From positions 1 to 64,000 of the forward strand of contig JAHCAG010000019.1 in NCBI GenBank assembly GCA_019635015.1: DNA of 64,000 nucleotides. The letters run 5' to 3'. Below, in pieces: positions 25,079 through 35,742 of the stretch. Origin of the DNA: Burkholderiales bacterium. Lineage in GTDB: Bacteria; Pseudomonadota; Gammaproteobacteria; Burkholderiales; SG8-41. Both the position numbers and the translations under genes were made by a program. The notes under the pieces were generated by a model. The model saw only the letters and a list, made by a program, of their open reading frames with translations, ran no database searches and was not told the DNA's origin. How positions within the stretch are numbered: position 1 is the stretch's first letter; each line of letters begins with the position of its first letter.

Positions 25079-27769
25079 GTGGCCAACAATGCATTCAACT
25101 CCCTCCGCGAATTCAAACTGAAGTCCGGCAAGACCGGAAAATACTATTCGCTCGCCGCCCTGGAAGAAGCCGGTCTCGGCAAGACTTCCCGGCTGCCGGT
25201 CAGCCTGCGCGTGGTGCTGGAGTCCGTATTGCGCAACTGCGACGGCAAACGCATCACCGAGGATGCCGTCAAGGCCCTCGCCGGCTGGAAACCCAATGCG
25301 CCGCGTACGCAGGAAGTGCCCTTCGTGCTCGCCCGCATCATGCTGCAGGACATGGCCGGTTTTCCCGCTCTGAACGACTTCGCCGCGATGCGCGCCGAAG
25401 CCAAGCGCCAGAAATTCGAACCGACCAAGATCGAGCCGCTGGTGCCGGTTGACCTCGTTGTCGACCACTCGATCGTGGTGGACGTGCACAACTCGAAGGA
25501 CGCGCTGCGCCGGAACATGGAAATCGAGTTCGAACGCAATGGCGAGCGTTACACCTTCCTGAAATGGGCCAAACAGGCCTTCAACGGCATTCGCGTTGTG
25601 CCCCCCGGCAACGGCATCTGCCACCAGGTCAACCTTGAATACCTGTCGCGGGGCGTCTGGGAAAAGGACGGCGTCTATTATCCTGACTCGACGGTCGGCA
25701 CCGACTCGCACACCACGATGGTCAACGCCATCGGCGTACTGGCCTGGGGCGTGGGCGGCATCGAGGCTGAAGCCGGCATGCTGGGCCAGCCCTACTACTT
25801 CCTCGAGCCCGATGTCGTCGGTGTGCACATGACCGGCAAGCTGAAGCCCGGCGTCACCGCCACCGACCTCGTGCTCACCGTCACCGAGTTGCTGCGCAAG
25901 ACCAACGTCGTCAACAAGTTCGTCGAATACTTCGGCGAAGGCGCCGCATCGCTGACACCCACCGACCGCGCCACCGTCGCCAACATGTCGCCTGATTACG
26001 GCGCGACCTGCGGCTTTTTCGCGATCGATGAAAAGACGCTCGATTACTACCGCATGTCCGGCCGCGAGGAACACTGCGACGCCATCGAGTCCTATCTCAA
26101 GGCCCAGGGCATGTTCGGCATCCCGAAGAAAGGCGAGATCGACTACACCCAGGTCGTCGAACTCGACCTGTCGACTGTGCGTCCCAGCGTCTCCGGCCCC
26201 AAGCAGCCCGAAGAACGCATCAACCTCGAAGGCATCGGCGCGCGCTTCACCGAACTGTTCTCCAAGCCGGTGGCCGAAGGCGGCTACAACAAACCCGCCG
26301 CCGACCTCGGCAAACGTTTCCCGGTGGCGAACCCGGCCATCGGCGATGTCGGCCACGGTGACATCAGCATTGCCGCGATCACCTCCTGCACCAACACCTC
26401 GAACCCCTGGGTGCTGCTGGCCGCCGGCCTGCTGGCGAAAAAAGCCGTGGAAAAGGGCATGAAGCCGCACCCGCGCGTGAAGACTTCGCTCGCTCCCGGA
26501 TCGAAGGTTGTCACCGCCTACCTGAAAGACTCGGGCCTGCTGCCCTATCTCGAGCAGCTCGGCTATCACGTCGTCGCCTACGGCTGCACGACCTGCATGG
26601 GCCTCGCCGGCCCGCTGGACAAGGACCTGGAGGAATCGATCGTCAAGAACGACGTGATTTCCGCTGCAGTGCTCTCCGGCAACCGCAACTTCGAAGCGCG
26701 CGTGCATCAAAACCTGAAGGCCAACTTCCTGATGAGCCCGCCACTGGTGGTCGCCTTCGCGCTCGCCGGCACCGTGCTCAAGAACGTCGAGACGGACCCG
26801 ATCGGCAAGGACAAGGACGGCAAGCCGGTGTTCCTGAAGGACCTGTGGCCGACGCCGGAGGAAGTCGACGCCGTGATGAAATTCGCCACCAACCCCGCCA
26901 ACTTCAAGCGCGAGTACGGCGACCTCTCCGGCGCGAAAGACCTGTGGGATGCCATCCCCGAAGCCAAGGGCGCGCTGTTCCAGTGGGACAACAAGTCGAC
27001 CTACATGCTCGAGCCGCCGCTGTTCGAAGGCTTCAAAAAGGAATTGCCGAAGGTCAGCGACGTCAAGGGTGGCCGCGCGCTGGGCATCTTCGGCAACAAG
27101 CTGACCACCGATCACATCAGCCCGGTGGCACCGATCCGCAAGGGCACGCTCGCCGGCGACTGGCTGGTGGCGGCCGGCAGCACCGACCTGTCGAGCTTCG
27201 GCTCGCGCCGCACCAACCATGAAGTCATGGTCCGCGGCGCCTTCGCCAATCCGCGCATCAAGAACCTGATGATCCCGGGCAGCGAGGGCGGCGTAACCCT
27301 GCACCAGCCGAGCGGCGACAAGATGCAGATTTTTGACGCCTCGATGCGTTACCAGAAGGACGGCGTGCCGCTGTTCGTGTTTGGCGGCGAAGCCTACGGC
27401 ACCGGCTCCTCCCGCGACTGGGCGGCCAAGGGCACGCAGATGCTGGGCATCAAAGTGGTCGTCGCGCGCGGCTTCGAGCGCATCCATCGCTCCAACCTGA
27501 TCGGCATGGGTGTGCTGCCCTGCCAGTTCAAGGGCGAGGACAGCGTGCAGTCGCTGAAGATCGACGGCAGCGAGACCTTTGATCTGCTCGGCGTGGAAGG
27601 CGGCAACGTCAAGCCGATGCAGGACGTCACCCTGGTCATCCACCGCAAGGACGGCTCGACCCAGAACGTCACCGTCACCCTGCGCGTGGATTCGCCGATC
27701 GAGGTGGAGTACCTCAAGCACGGCGGCATCCTGCCGTATGTACTGCGCGAAATCATGGCAGCAGCCTAA
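25079..27769 (+). CDS. acnA: Aconitate hydratase A, first copy
   Basis: Interconverts citrate and isocitrate, and may hydrate 2-methylaconitate. 896 aa from GTG 25079 with AAGGAG upstream. [4Fe-4S] ligands present: Cys437 in SCTNTSN, Cys503 and Cys506 in GCTTCMG. The swivel domain has [17 protein letters not shown]. Followed 22 nt later by a close paralogue, probably on the same transcript. Confidence 0.93.
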   Translation: MANNAFNSLREFKLKSGKTGKYYSLAALEEAGLGKTSRLPVSLRVVLESVLRNCDGKRITEDAVKALAGWKPNAPRTQEVPFVLARIMLQDMAGFPALNDFAAMRAEAKRQKFEPTKIEPLVPVDLVVDHSIVVDVHNSKDALRRNMEIEFERNGERYTFLKWAKQAFNGIRVVPPGNGICHQVNLEYLSRGVWEKDGVYYPDSTVGTDSHTTMVNAIGVLAWGVGGIEAEAGMLGQPYYFLEPDVVGVHMTGKLKPGVTATDLVLTVTELLRKTNVVNKFVEYFGEGAASLTPTDRATVANMSPDYGATCGFFAIDEKTLDYYRMSGREEHCDAIESYLKAQGMFGIPKKGEIDYTQVVELDLSTVRPSVSGPKQPEERINLEGIGARFTELFSKPVAEGGYNKPAADLGKRFPVANPAIGDVGHGDISIAAITSCTNTSNPWVLLAAGLLAKKAVEKGMKPHPRVKTSLAPGSKVVTAYLKDSGLLPYLEQLGYHVVAYGCTTCMGLAGPLDKDLEESIVKNDVISAAVLSGNRNFEARVHQNLKANFLMSPPLVVAFALAGTVLKNVETDPIGKDKDGKPVFLKDLWPTPEEVDAVMKFATNPANFKREYGDLSGAKDLWDAIPEAKGALFQWDNKSTYMLEPPLFEGFKKELPKVSDVKGGRALGIFGNKLTTDHISPVAPIRKGTLAGDWLVAAGSTDLSSFGSRRTNHEVMVRGAFANPRIKNLMIPGSEGGVTLHQPSGDKMQIFDASMRYQKDGVPLFVFGGEAYGTGSSRDWAAKGTQMLGIKVVVARGFERIHRSNLIGMGVLPCQFKGEDSVQSLKIDGSETFDLLGVEGGNVKPMQDVTLVIHRKDGSTQNVTVTLRVDSPIEVEYLKHGGILPYVLREIMAAA

Positions 27770-27791
27770 ACCACGCCAAGGACACACAGAC

Positions 27792-30494
27792 ATGGCACAA
27801 GACACTTTCAAGGCCCTGCGGGAGTTCAGCCCCGCACCGGGCAAGACCGGCAAGTACTACAGCCTGGCCGCGCTGGAAGAATCCGGACTCGGCAAGATCT
27901 CCCGTCTGCCGCGCTCGATCCGCGTGGTGCTGGAAGCACTGGTGCGCCACTGCGACGGCAAGAAAATCACCGCCGACCAGGTCAAGGCGCTCGCCGCCTG
28001 GCAGGCCAAAGGCGCGCGCACCAGTGAGATCCCCTTTATTGTCGTGCGCATCGTGCTGCAGGATCTGATCGGCTTCGGCGCGCTGAACGACCTTTCGGCA
28101 ATGCGCGCCGCCGCACAGCGCCTCGGCGTGCCCCCTGGCAAGATCGAGCCGCTGGTTCCGGTCGACGTCGTGGTCGACCACTCGGTCGAGATCGACGTCT
28201 ACAACCAGCCGGACGCAGTGCAGCGCAACCAGGAAATCGAGTTCAAGCGCAACGCCGAACGCTACCGTTTCGTGAAATGGGCGCAGGGTGCATTCGAGAC
28301 CGTGCGCGTGGTGCCGCCCGGCAACGGCATCATCCACCAGATCAACATGGAGTACCTGTCGCAGGGCGTCTGGCAAAAGGACGGCATCTGGTATCCGGAC
28401 ACCGTGTTCGGCACCGACTCGCACACGACGATGGTCAACGGCATCGGCATCGTCGGCTGGGGCGTCGGCGGCATTGAGGCCGAAGCCGCGATGCTGGGCC
28501 AGCCCAACGCCTTCCTGACCCCGGACGTGGTCGGCTGCCACATGACCGGCAAACTGCGTGAAGGCGTCACCGCGACCGACCTCGCACTGACCGTCACCGA
28601 GCTGATGCGCAAGGCCAAGGTCGTCGGCAAGTTCGTCGAGTTCTTCGGCGAAGGCGCCGCCGCACTGACCGCCGCCGACCGCTGCACGGTGGCCAACATG
28701 GCCCCCGAATACGGCGCCACGATGGGCTACTTCCCTTTCGACGACAAAACTGTCGACTACTTCCGCACCACCGGCCGCGACTCCATGCTGGTTTCGGCAA
28801 TCGAGGCCTACTACAAGGCCCAGGGCCTGTTCGGCATGCCCAAAAAAGGCGACATCGATTACACCGAGGTCATCGAGCTGGATCTGGGTTCCATCGTCCC
28901 CAGCCTCTCGGGTCCGAAACGTCCCCAGGACCGCGTCAACCTGCCCGACCTCGGCCGTGGGTTCGACACGCTGTTCTCGGCGCCGCCGGAGAAAAACGGC
29001 TACGGCCGCCCTGCCGCCGACCTGAACCGCCGCGTGCCCTCGGGCCACCCGGAATTCGACGTCGGGCACGGCGACGTCCTGATCGCCTCGATCACCTCCT
29101 GCACCAACACCTCCAATCCGGCGCTGCTGCTCGCCGCCGGATTGCTGGCGAAAAAGGCCGCCGACAAGGGGCTCAGCGTGAATCCGCGTGTCAAAACCTC
29201 GCTGGCCCCCGGCTCCAAGGTGGTCACCGCCTACCTGCGCGACGCCGGCCTGCTGCCTTCGCTGGAAAAGCTCGGTTTCGGCGTGGTGGCCTATGGCTGC
29301 ACCACCTGCATGGGCGCTTCCGGCCCGCTCGACGCGAAGATCGAAGAGGCCGTGGTCAAGCAGGATCTGGTCACCTGCGCGGTGCTTTCGGGCAACCGCA
29401 ACTTCGAGGCCCGCGTGCACCCCAACCTGCGCGCCAACTACCTCGCCAGCCCGGCACTGGTTGTCGCCTACGCGATTGCCGGCACCGTGCGCACGGACCT
29501 CACGAAAGATCCGCTGGGCAAGGGCAAGGACGGCCAGCCGGTCTACCTGAAGGATGTCTGGCCTTCGGATGCTGAAGTCGCCGCGCTGCTGAAATACGCG
29601 GCCAACTCCGAACATTTCCGCCGCGAGTACGGCGACCTCTCTGGCAACAAAAAACTGTGGGAAGCCGTGCCCACCATCGAAGGCGCGGTCTACCAGTGGG
29701 ATCCCAAGTCGACCTTCATCCGCGAACCGCCCTTCTTCGAAGGCGTCACCGCCAAACTGGGCAAGGTCAGCAACATCCAGGGTGCGCGCGCGCTGGCGAT
29801 CCTCGGCGACTCGATCACGACGGACCACATCAGCCCGTCGACCAAGATCAAGCCGGGCACGCCCGCCGGCAAATGGCTGGATCCGTACAAGGAAAATCAT
29901 CCACCCTCGGAATGGGGCCACTTCGGCGTGCGCCGCTGCAACCACGAACTGATGGTGCGCGGCACCTTCGCCAACGTGCGCCTGCGCAACGCGATCGCCC
30001 CCGGCACCGAGGGCCCGGTCACGAAACACATGCCTGACGGCGCGCAAATGACCATTTTCGAAGCCTCCGAGCTCTACCAGAAGGCCGGCACCCCGCTGGT
30101 CATCTTCGGTGGTGAAGACTATGGCATGGGCTCCTCGCGCGACTGGGCCGCCAAGGGCGTGCAGTTGCTCGGCGTCAAGGCGGTCATCGTCAAGAGCTTC
30201 GAGCGCATCCACCGCGCCAACCTGATCGGCATGGGTGTCGTACCCCTGCAGTTCAAGCCGGGCGAGGACGTCAAGACGCTGGGCATCGACGGCACCGAGA
30301 CTTTCACCATCGAGGGCCTGGAAGGCGGCAATGTCAAGCCGATGCAGGATGTCACGATGATCATCACCCGCGCCGACGGCAGCACGAAGGAAGTGACGCT
30401 GACGCTGCGCATCGACACTGCGATCGAGGTCGATTACCTGAAGCACGGCGGCATCCTGCCATATGTTTTGCGGGATCTGCTGACAGCGGCATAA
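27792..30494 (+). CDS. acnA: Aconitate hydratase A, second tandem copy
   Basis: 900 aa; colinear with the first copy across the whole length and clearly related but well diverged. Cluster ligands are at the same numbers (Cys437, Cys503, Cys506). ATG 27792 gives the same N-terminus as copy one ([19 protein letters not shown]). Differences cluster in the loop near GENHPPSEWG-type sequence before the swivel domain, which copy one lacks. One copy may serve the TCA cycle and the other the methylcitrate cycle (inference). Confidence 0.93.
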   Translation: MAQDTFKALREFSPAPGKTGKYYSLAALEESGLGKISRLPRSIRVVLEALVRHCDGKKITADQVKALAAWQAKGARTSEIPFIVVRIVLQDLIGFGALNDLSAMRAAAQRLGVPPGKIEPLVPVDVVVDHSVEIDVYNQPDAVQRNQEIEFKRNAERYRFVKWAQGAFETVRVVPPGNGIIHQINMEYLSQGVWQKDGIWYPDTVFGTDSHTTMVNGIGIVGWGVGGIEAEAAMLGQPNAFLTPDVVGCHMTGKLREGVTATDLALTVTELMRKAKVVGKFVEFFGEGAAALTAADRCTVANMAPEYGATMGYFPFDDKTVDYFRTTGRDSMLVSAIEAYYKAQGLFGMPKKGDIDYTEVIELDLGSIVPSLSGPKRPQDRVNLPDLGRGFDTLFSAPPEKNGYGRPAADLNRRVPSGHPEFDVGHGDVLIASITSCTNTSNPALLLAAGLLAKKAADKGLSVNPRVKTSLAPGSKVVTAYLRDAGLLPSLEKLGFGVVAYGCTTCMGASGPLDAKIEEAVVKQDLVTCAVLSGNRNFEARVHPNLRANYLASPALVVAYAIAGTVRTDLTKDPLGKGKDGQPVYLKDVWPSDAEVAALLKYAANSEHFRREYGDLSGNKKLWEAVPTIEGAVYQWDPKSTFIREPPFFEGVTAKLGKVSNIQGARALAILGDSITTDHISPSTKIKPGTPAGKWLDPYKENHPPSEWGHFGVRRCNHELMVRGTFANVRLRNAIAPGTEGPVTKHMPDGAQMTIFEASELYQKAGTPLVIFGGEDYGMGSSRDWAAKGVQLLGVKAVIVKSFERIHRANLIGMGVVPLQFKPGEDVKTLGIDGTETFTIEGLEGGNVKPMQDVTMIITRADGSTKEVTLTLRIDTAIEVDYLKHGGILPYVLRDLLTAA

Positions 30495-30549
30495 GTGCCG
30501 ACGCTGCGTTGCGCGTGACGTGGTGTCAGCAAACCAGCGGTGACAGCGA

Positions 30550-30580
30550 CGGGATGGGCCTCTGCCCATCCCGTTTTTTT
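30550..30580 (+). terminator. Rho-independent terminator of the aconitase genes
   Basis: CGGGATGGGC (30550-30559) pairs perfectly with GCCCATCCCG (30564-30573) across a 4-nt loop, followed by seven T (30574-30580). Confidence 0.95.
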
Positions 30581-30630
30581 GCATCCCATGGCAGGCTGAT
30601 AGCCGTTCGAAAACCTCCGGAACAAACGAG

Positions 30631-31389
30631 ATGGCGCGTCTTTTACTCCTGCTGTTGCTGCTGTGCAGCGCGCCTGTGCTGGCGCAGGTGGCCGCCCGGC
30701 ATTACACCTCGGCATGCGCCTCCTGCCACCTGCCCGGCATCCACGGCGCACCCAGGGTCGGCGATACAGCGGAGTGGGAACGGCGGCTGCGCAGCGGTTT
30801 CAATCTGCTTTACCGCAACACCATAGAGGGTGTGCCGAACACCGCGATGCTGCCGCTCGGTGGTGCCAGCCTGTCGGAAGCCGAGTTGCGTGCAGTAGTG
30901 GATTACATGATTGCGGCCTCCGCGCCTTCTGCCACGGCGCTGGCAGAAGCCGCGCGTTACGACCGGCTGGGCATCACCGACCGTGATTTCATCCGCCAGG
31001 ACCGGAACCACGACGGCATGCTGTCACGCACCGAACTGGCGCACGATCCGGTGCTGGCGCAGAATCTCGCCCGCTTCGACGTCGATGGTGACGACAGCCT
31101 GAACGAACGGGAATACCTGCAGGCAGAAGCCGTGCTGACCCGGGAACGCGCCGCCGTCAAAGCGGAGGACGCCGTGATCGACGCCGCGGTGCGCAAGGCG
31201 CTCTCCGGCGTCAAGGGCATCGATTTCCAATACGCCGGTGCTGAAGTCAGGGATGGCACGGTAATCCTCAAGGGCATCGTCAGCCATGCCGTGCTGGCGC
31301 TGCAGGCCGGCGATGCCGTCAAGCGTATCGCGGGCATCCGCCGGATTGAAAACCGGCTGGTCTCCGGCGACCAGATGGGCTGGGACTGA
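30631..31389 (+). CDS. Secreted cytochrome c / EF-hand / BON fusion protein
   Basis: 252 aa. Signal peptide 1-18, then a c-type heme site CASCH (Cys29, Cys32, His33) with Met73 in NTAMLP as likely distal ligand. Two EF-hand loops follow, DRNHDGMLSRTE (124-135) and DVDGDDSLNERE (150-161), then a BON domain at about 180-245. Periplasmic heme, Ca2+ and BON functions in one chain is an uncommon arrangement. Its role is unknown; electron transfer or Ca2+-sensed envelope stress are possible. Starts after the aconitase terminator, so independently transcribed. Confidence 0.82.
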   Translation: MARLLLLLLLLCSAPVLAQVAARHYTSACASCHLPGIHGAPRVGDTAEWERRLRSGFNLLYRNTIEGVPNTAMLPLGGASLSEAELRAVVDYMIAASAPSATALAEAARYDRLGITDRDFIRQDRNHDGMLSRTELAHDPVLAQNLARFDVDGDDSLNEREYLQAEAVLTRERAAVKAEDAVIDAAVRKALSGVKGIDFQYAGAEVRDGTVILKGIVSHAVLALQAGDAVKRIAGIRRIENRLVSGDQMGWD

Positions 31390-31413
31390 GCGCTGCGCCG
31401 CCAGCCCCGACAA

Positions 31414-33054
31414 TCACTGCTGGTGCGGATCGTACATCTGCGCTTCGATGTCCTGCAGCAGGTCCGCGGGCCGTGCACGACCCGCCGATCGGGTATTGTG
31501 GGCCGCCGCCGCAATCGCCGCCGCGATCTGCGCCGACACCTCCCGGATCCGCGGCAGCGCGGGATAGAGGCTGCCCTGCGCCAGATCCGACTCGGTCACC
31601 AGATGCGCCAGGGTGTGCGCCGCCTTCATGAACATGTCGTCGCTGATGACCTTCGCCTTGGCCGCGATCGCCCCCAGTCCGACACCCGGAAAAATATAGG
31701 AATTGTTGCCCTGCCGGGGCACGAAGGTCTGGCCATTGAGCTGCACCGGATCAAAGGGACTGCCGCAGGCGAACAGCGCCCGACCGCCGGTCCAGCGATA
31801 GGCCTCTTCCGCCGTGCACTCTGCCTGCGAAGTCGGGTTGGACAGCGCAAACACGATCGGCCGTTCGTTGAGTTTCGCCATTTCCTCCAGCACCTCGCGG
31901 GTGAAGGTGCCGCCGACTGCCGCGACACCGATGATCGCAGTCGGCTTCAGCGTCCTGATCGCAGTCAGGAAATCGCCGACTGGCGGGTGATCGTGCGCAT
32001 AGGTCAGCTTGTGGTGCGCCAGTTTCTGGCGGCTTTTCACCACCAGACCCTGCGAATCGACCAGCCAGCAGGTGCGCAAAGCCTCCTCCCGCGCCATGCC
32101 CTGCGCAACCATCGCCGACACCACGAGGTCGGCAATGCCGGTAGCCGCCTCGCCAGCACCAAGGAACAGCACGCGCTGGTCGGTCAGTTTCGCCCCGGTC
32201 ACGCGCAGTGCCGAAAAAATGCCCGCCAGCGCCACCGCGGCCGTGCCCTGGATGTCGTCGTTGAAACTGCTTACGCGGTCGCGGTAGTTTTCGAGCAGGC
32301 GAAAGGCATTGTGATTGGCGAAATCCTCCCACTGGATGACCACTCCCGGAAAGACCTCCTGCGCCGCGGTGACAAACTCCTCGATGAAAGCATCGTATTC
32401 GGCACCGGTTACCCGCTTCTGGCGCAGCCCCACGTAAAAGGGGTCATTGCGCACAGCGTCATTGTTGCAACCCACGTCCAGCGTCACCGGCAGGCACTGC
32501 GTCGGGTGGATGCCGGCGCAGGCGGTGTAAAGCGACAGCTTGCCCACGGGGATGCCCATGCCATGGGCGCCGAGGTCGCCAAGTCCGAGGATGCGCTCGC
32601 CATCGGTCACCACGATGATGCCCGCCTGATAAGGCCAGTTGCGCAGCACCTTCGCGATGTTGCCGCGATCCCTGATGCTGATGAACATGCCGCGCGGACG
32701 CTGGAAAATCTGCCCGAATTTCTGGCAGGCGAGCCCGACAATCGGCGTGTAGACAATCGGCTGCATTTCATCAATATGGTCGACGAGTATGCTGAAAAAC
32801 AGATCTTCGTTGCGGTCATGCAGGGCATTCAGCGCAATGAACTTGTCGAGGGGATCGGCCAATTTTCGGAAGGTCATCAGGAAGCGCTCGGCCTGCTCGG
32901 CCTGCGTATGTACGCGCGGCGGCAGCAGGCCCGTAAGCCCCAGTGCATCGCGCTCGGCTTCCGTGAACGCGGTGCCCCTGTTCAGAACCGGATCACGCAG
33001 CACATTCAAACCGCGCGGCGCGCCGGCGGCGCCTGATGTTCCTGCCTTGCCCAT
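31414..33054 (-). CDS. maeA: NAD-type malic enzyme
   Basis: Oxidatively decarboxylates malate to pyruvate. 546 aa, matching the large MaeA class. ATG 33054 follows GAGGAGCAATAC. Features: FMTFRKLADPLDKF, TPIVGLACQKF, YTACAGIHPTQCLPVTLDVG, QWEDFANHNAFRLL, FNDDIQGTAAVALAG, and the nucleotide loop FLGAGEAATGIADL. Monocistronic and convergent with the cytochrome/BON gene. Confidence 0.93.
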   Translation of the reverse strand: MGKAGTSGAAGAPRGLNVLRDPVLNRGTAFTEAERDALGLTGLLPPRVHTQAEQAERFLMTFRKLADPLDKFIALNALHDRNEDLFFSILVDHIDEMQPIVYTPIVGLACQKFGQIFQRPRGMFISIRDRGNIAKVLRNWPYQAGIIVVTDGERILGLGDLGAHGMGIPVGKLSLYTACAGIHPTQCLPVTLDVGCNNDAVRNDPFYVGLRQKRVTGAEYDAFIEEFVTAAQEVFPGVVIQWEDFANHNAFRLLENYRDRVSSFNDDIQGTAAVALAGIFSALRVTGAKLTDQRVLFLGAGEAATGIADLVVSAMVAQGMAREEALRTCWLVDSQGLVVKSRQKLAHHKLTYAHDHPPVGDFLTAIRTLKPTAIIGVAAVGGTFTREVLEEMAKLNERPIVFALSNPTSQAECTAEEAYRWTGGRALFACGSPFDPVQLNGQTFVPRQGNNSYIFPGVGLGAIAAKAKVISDDMFMKAAHTLAHLVTESDLAQGSLYPALPRIREVSAQIAAAIAAAAHNTRSAGRARPADLLQDIEAQMYDPHQQ

Positions 33055-33240
33055 GTATTGCTCCTCTTGGTTGTCACGGCACGCCCTTGCGGCGCGCATC
33101 TGCGGGTAACGCCGTTCCGCGATCAAGCCCGGCTGAGGGCGCGGATTCGCGCTTCCATTGTGATCCGTATTTTACGATTTCACGCCGCAGGCGGCCAGCA
33201 GGAAGTGGCCCGCCGTCCACGACAAAGCCGCACCGGCGCT

Positions 33241-35742
33241 TCAGGGCTGCAGCGGCAGATCGAAATAAAAGGTCGAACCTTTGCCCGGTTCCGACTCGAA
33301 ACCGATGCTGCCGTTCATGCGCTCCACCAGCGCCTTGCAGATCGAGAGCCCGAGCCCGGTGCCGCCTTTCCTGCGGGTGTCGGAGTTGTCGGCCCGCTCG
33401 AAACGCCGGAACACGGCGGCACGGAAATTTTCAGGTATGCCTGGGCCGTGGTCGCGCACGGCTACACGGACAATGCTTCCCCGCTGTTCGGCGCTGATCC
33501 CGACCTCGCCGCCTTCCGGTGAAAATTTTGCCGCATTCGAAATCAGGTTGGTCAGCACCTGCAGCAGCCGGTCATGATCAGCCGCCACGGTAAACTCCGG
33601 CCCCGGCAGCAGGCGCAGGCTGGCATGGTGCATGTCGGCATACGGCTGGTTGATCCGCACTGCGTGTTCCAGAACCTCGCGCAATTGCAGGGGTTGCAGA
33701 TCCAGTGCCATCAGCCCGGAGTCCAGCTTTTCGACATCAAGCACGTCATTGATCAGTGCCGACAGGCGCTCGCTGTTGAGGCAGGCCATCTCGATGAAGT
33801 GAGCGGCATCCGGATCCAGCCCGGATGATGTTTCACGGACCAGGCCGAGCGCGCCGATGATTGCAGTCAGCGGTGTTCTCAGTTCGTGGCTGACGGTGGA
33901 AATGAACTCGTTTTTCAGTCGCTCGACCTCCTTCACCGCGGTGATGTCGGCATTGGTGCCGGTCATGCGCAGTGCCTGCCCCGCCGCATTGCGCTCGGAA
34001 ACCTTGGCCCGGCTGAGTATCCATCGCCATTCCCCCAGCAGGTTTTTTGCGCGGTACTGCACCTCGTAAAAACGGGCCTCGCCCTTCAGCACCGGCACCA
34101 GGCTCTGCTGCAGGCGCCCGAGGTCTTCCGGATGCACCAGGTGCTGCAGGTTGCTGATGGTGGTGGTGGTTTCGAACTTGTCGCCTCCCATCATCAACTG
34201 CCACTGCTCGCTCAGGCGGACCTCGCCGCTGGGGATGTCCCAGTCGAAGAGCGCCAGATTCGATCCCTCCAGGGCCATTCCCAGCCGCTCGCGGCTCTTC
34301 AGCAGTGCATCGGTGGCGTTTTTGCGCTCGGTCACATCCTCAACGATGCCGACATATCCGGAAATCCCGTCATCCTCGCGGATCACGCCCGCCAGTGCCG
34401 TAACCCAGATCACAGTTCCGCCAGGCTGCAGAAACCGGTATGTGCCGGCATTTTCCGGCGGCTGTCCATGAATCACAGACAACCATTCATTACGCACACG
34501 ATCACGATCCTCGGGATGCACCGCAGCCAGCCAGCCCCCGCCGGCTGCTTCCGCTGCGGACAGGCCGGACAGGTGTTCATAGCGGGGATTGACATAGACG
34601 TATGAACCATCCCTCGCGGCCCGGAATATGCCCAGGGGCGATGCATCGCTCATCGCCTGCCACTCGGCCTCGCGCCGCCGAACCTCGCGCGTCATCTGCC
34701 CTGCAATCTTCAGTGCGCGGCTGCGGGTGTTCCACAAGGACCACAGCATCGCAAGCAGCAAAAGATGTATGGACACCCCGCCCAGCAGCACCAGACGCGG
34801 CGTGCTGCGGTCCACGGATTCCTCGAACCGCGGTGTCGAAGCGAGGTCCAGGCTCCATGTACGGCCGAGCACCGGGATTTCCGTCTTCCATTCAAACCGC
34901 GGGGCACCCCGCCCGGCCGACACGCTGGAAAACATCAGGGCATCCGGTCCCGAACGTTGTCCGTCATGCAGCGTCAATGACACCCCCTGCTCATTGCCCA
35001 GCATGCGCCGCATCAGGTCGCCGACCCGGAAATGGGCAAACACGAATCCTTCGACTGCCTGACGGCGCTGCACAGGCGTCTCCGGGGAAAGGCTGCCGTG
35101 GCTGACCGGGATATACATCGCCACGCCGGCCTGGACGTCCTCATCGGTTTCCTGGAGCAGCTTGAGCTTGCCCGACATCGCCGGACCGCCGCTGAGCATG
35201 GCCCGCTCCAGTGCCTCGTGGCGAATCGGATCAGACAGGGCGTCAAAACCGACGGCACGAAGGTTTCGACCGGAAAAAGGCTCGATATAGGCAACCGGCA
35301 CATACTCATCCCGCTCTCCGGGTGGATGTATCCGGTAACCCGAGTAACCGGCATCGCGGATACGCCCGACGAAGGACTCGAGCCCGCCGGCGGTCACGCG
35401 CGGCGCATAACCGATGCCCTGTATGCCCGGATAATAGGTTTCGAGCCGGAGATTTTCGTAATAGCTCCGCCATTCGTCGCGCCCCACGGCGCGGGAGGCG
35501 GCAAACAGGCCGGCTGCACCGCGCAACACCTGCTCGTAGTCCAGCAAGCGGCCGGAAATGGTGTCTCGGATCTGCGCTGCACGGGCCTCGAAATTTGCAC
35601 GCGCAGCGCCCTCGGCCTTTTCCACCTCGGCATTCCAGGCGCGGATCACCAGCACCGCGGGAAGCACGACCGCAAGCGCCACGGCGATCGAGTTGTAAAT
35701 CGGCTCCTTCAGGAAAGCCAGCCTGCGACGCATGCCATTCAT
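33241..35742 (-). CDS. CHASE-PAS-PAS sensor histidine kinase
   Basis: 833 aa from ATG 35742, which overlaps the glycosyltransferase stop by 4 nt (ATGA). A TM helix at about 16-34, a periplasmic CHASE domain (about 60-240, with YYPGIQGIGYAP), a second TM near 280-300, two PAS/PAC domains, then HisKA with His619 in STVSHELRTPL and HATPase_c with NLISNAAKF, DHGPGIP and GGTGLGLS. No receiver domain. The response regulator in the same operon is the likely partner. Confidence 0.92.
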   Translation of the reverse strand: MNGMRRRLAFLKEPIYNSIAVALAVVLPAVLVIRAWNAEVEKAEGAARANFEARAAQIRDTISGRLLDYEQVLRGAAGLFAASRAVGRDEWRSYYENLRLETYYPGIQGIGYAPRVTAGGLESFVGRIRDAGYSGYRIHPPGERDEYVPVAYIEPFSGRNLRAVGFDALSDPIRHEALERAMLSGGPAMSGKLKLLQETDEDVQAGVAMYIPVSHGSLSPETPVQRRQAVEGFVFAHFRVGDLMRRMLGNEQGVSLTLHDGQRSGPDALMFSSVSAGRGAPRFEWKTEIPVLGRTWSLDLASTPRFEESVDRSTPRLVLLGGVSIHLLLLAMLWSLWNTRSRALKIAGQMTREVRRREAEWQAMSDASPLGIFRAARDGSYVYVNPRYEHLSGLSAAEAAGGGWLAAVHPEDRDRVRNEWLSVIHGQPPENAGTYRFLQPGGTVIWVTALAGVIREDDGISGYVGIVEDVTERKNATDALLKSRERLGMALEGSNLALFDWDIPSGEVRLSEQWQLMMGGDKFETTTTISNLQHLVHPEDLGRLQQSLVPVLKGEARFYEVQYRAKNLLGEWRWILSRAKVSERNAAGQALRMTGTNADITAVKEVERLKNEFISTVSHELRTPLTAIIGALGLVRETSSGLDPDAAHFIEMACLNSERLSALINDVLDVEKLDSGLMALDLQPLQLREVLEHAVRINQPYADMHHASLRLLPGPEFTVAADHDRLLQVLTNLISNAAKFSPEGGEVGISAEQRGSIVRVAVRDHGPGIPENFRAAVFRRFERADNSDTRRKGGTGLGLSICKALVERMNGSIGFESEPGKGSTFYFDLPLQP

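Noticed and set aside
25019..30584. Two very long minus-strand open frames (about 940 codons each) opposite the aconitases
   Set aside because: They are antisense shadows of high-GC genes with His/Val/Asp-heavy composition and no domain pattern, while the plus strand encodes perfect aconitases.
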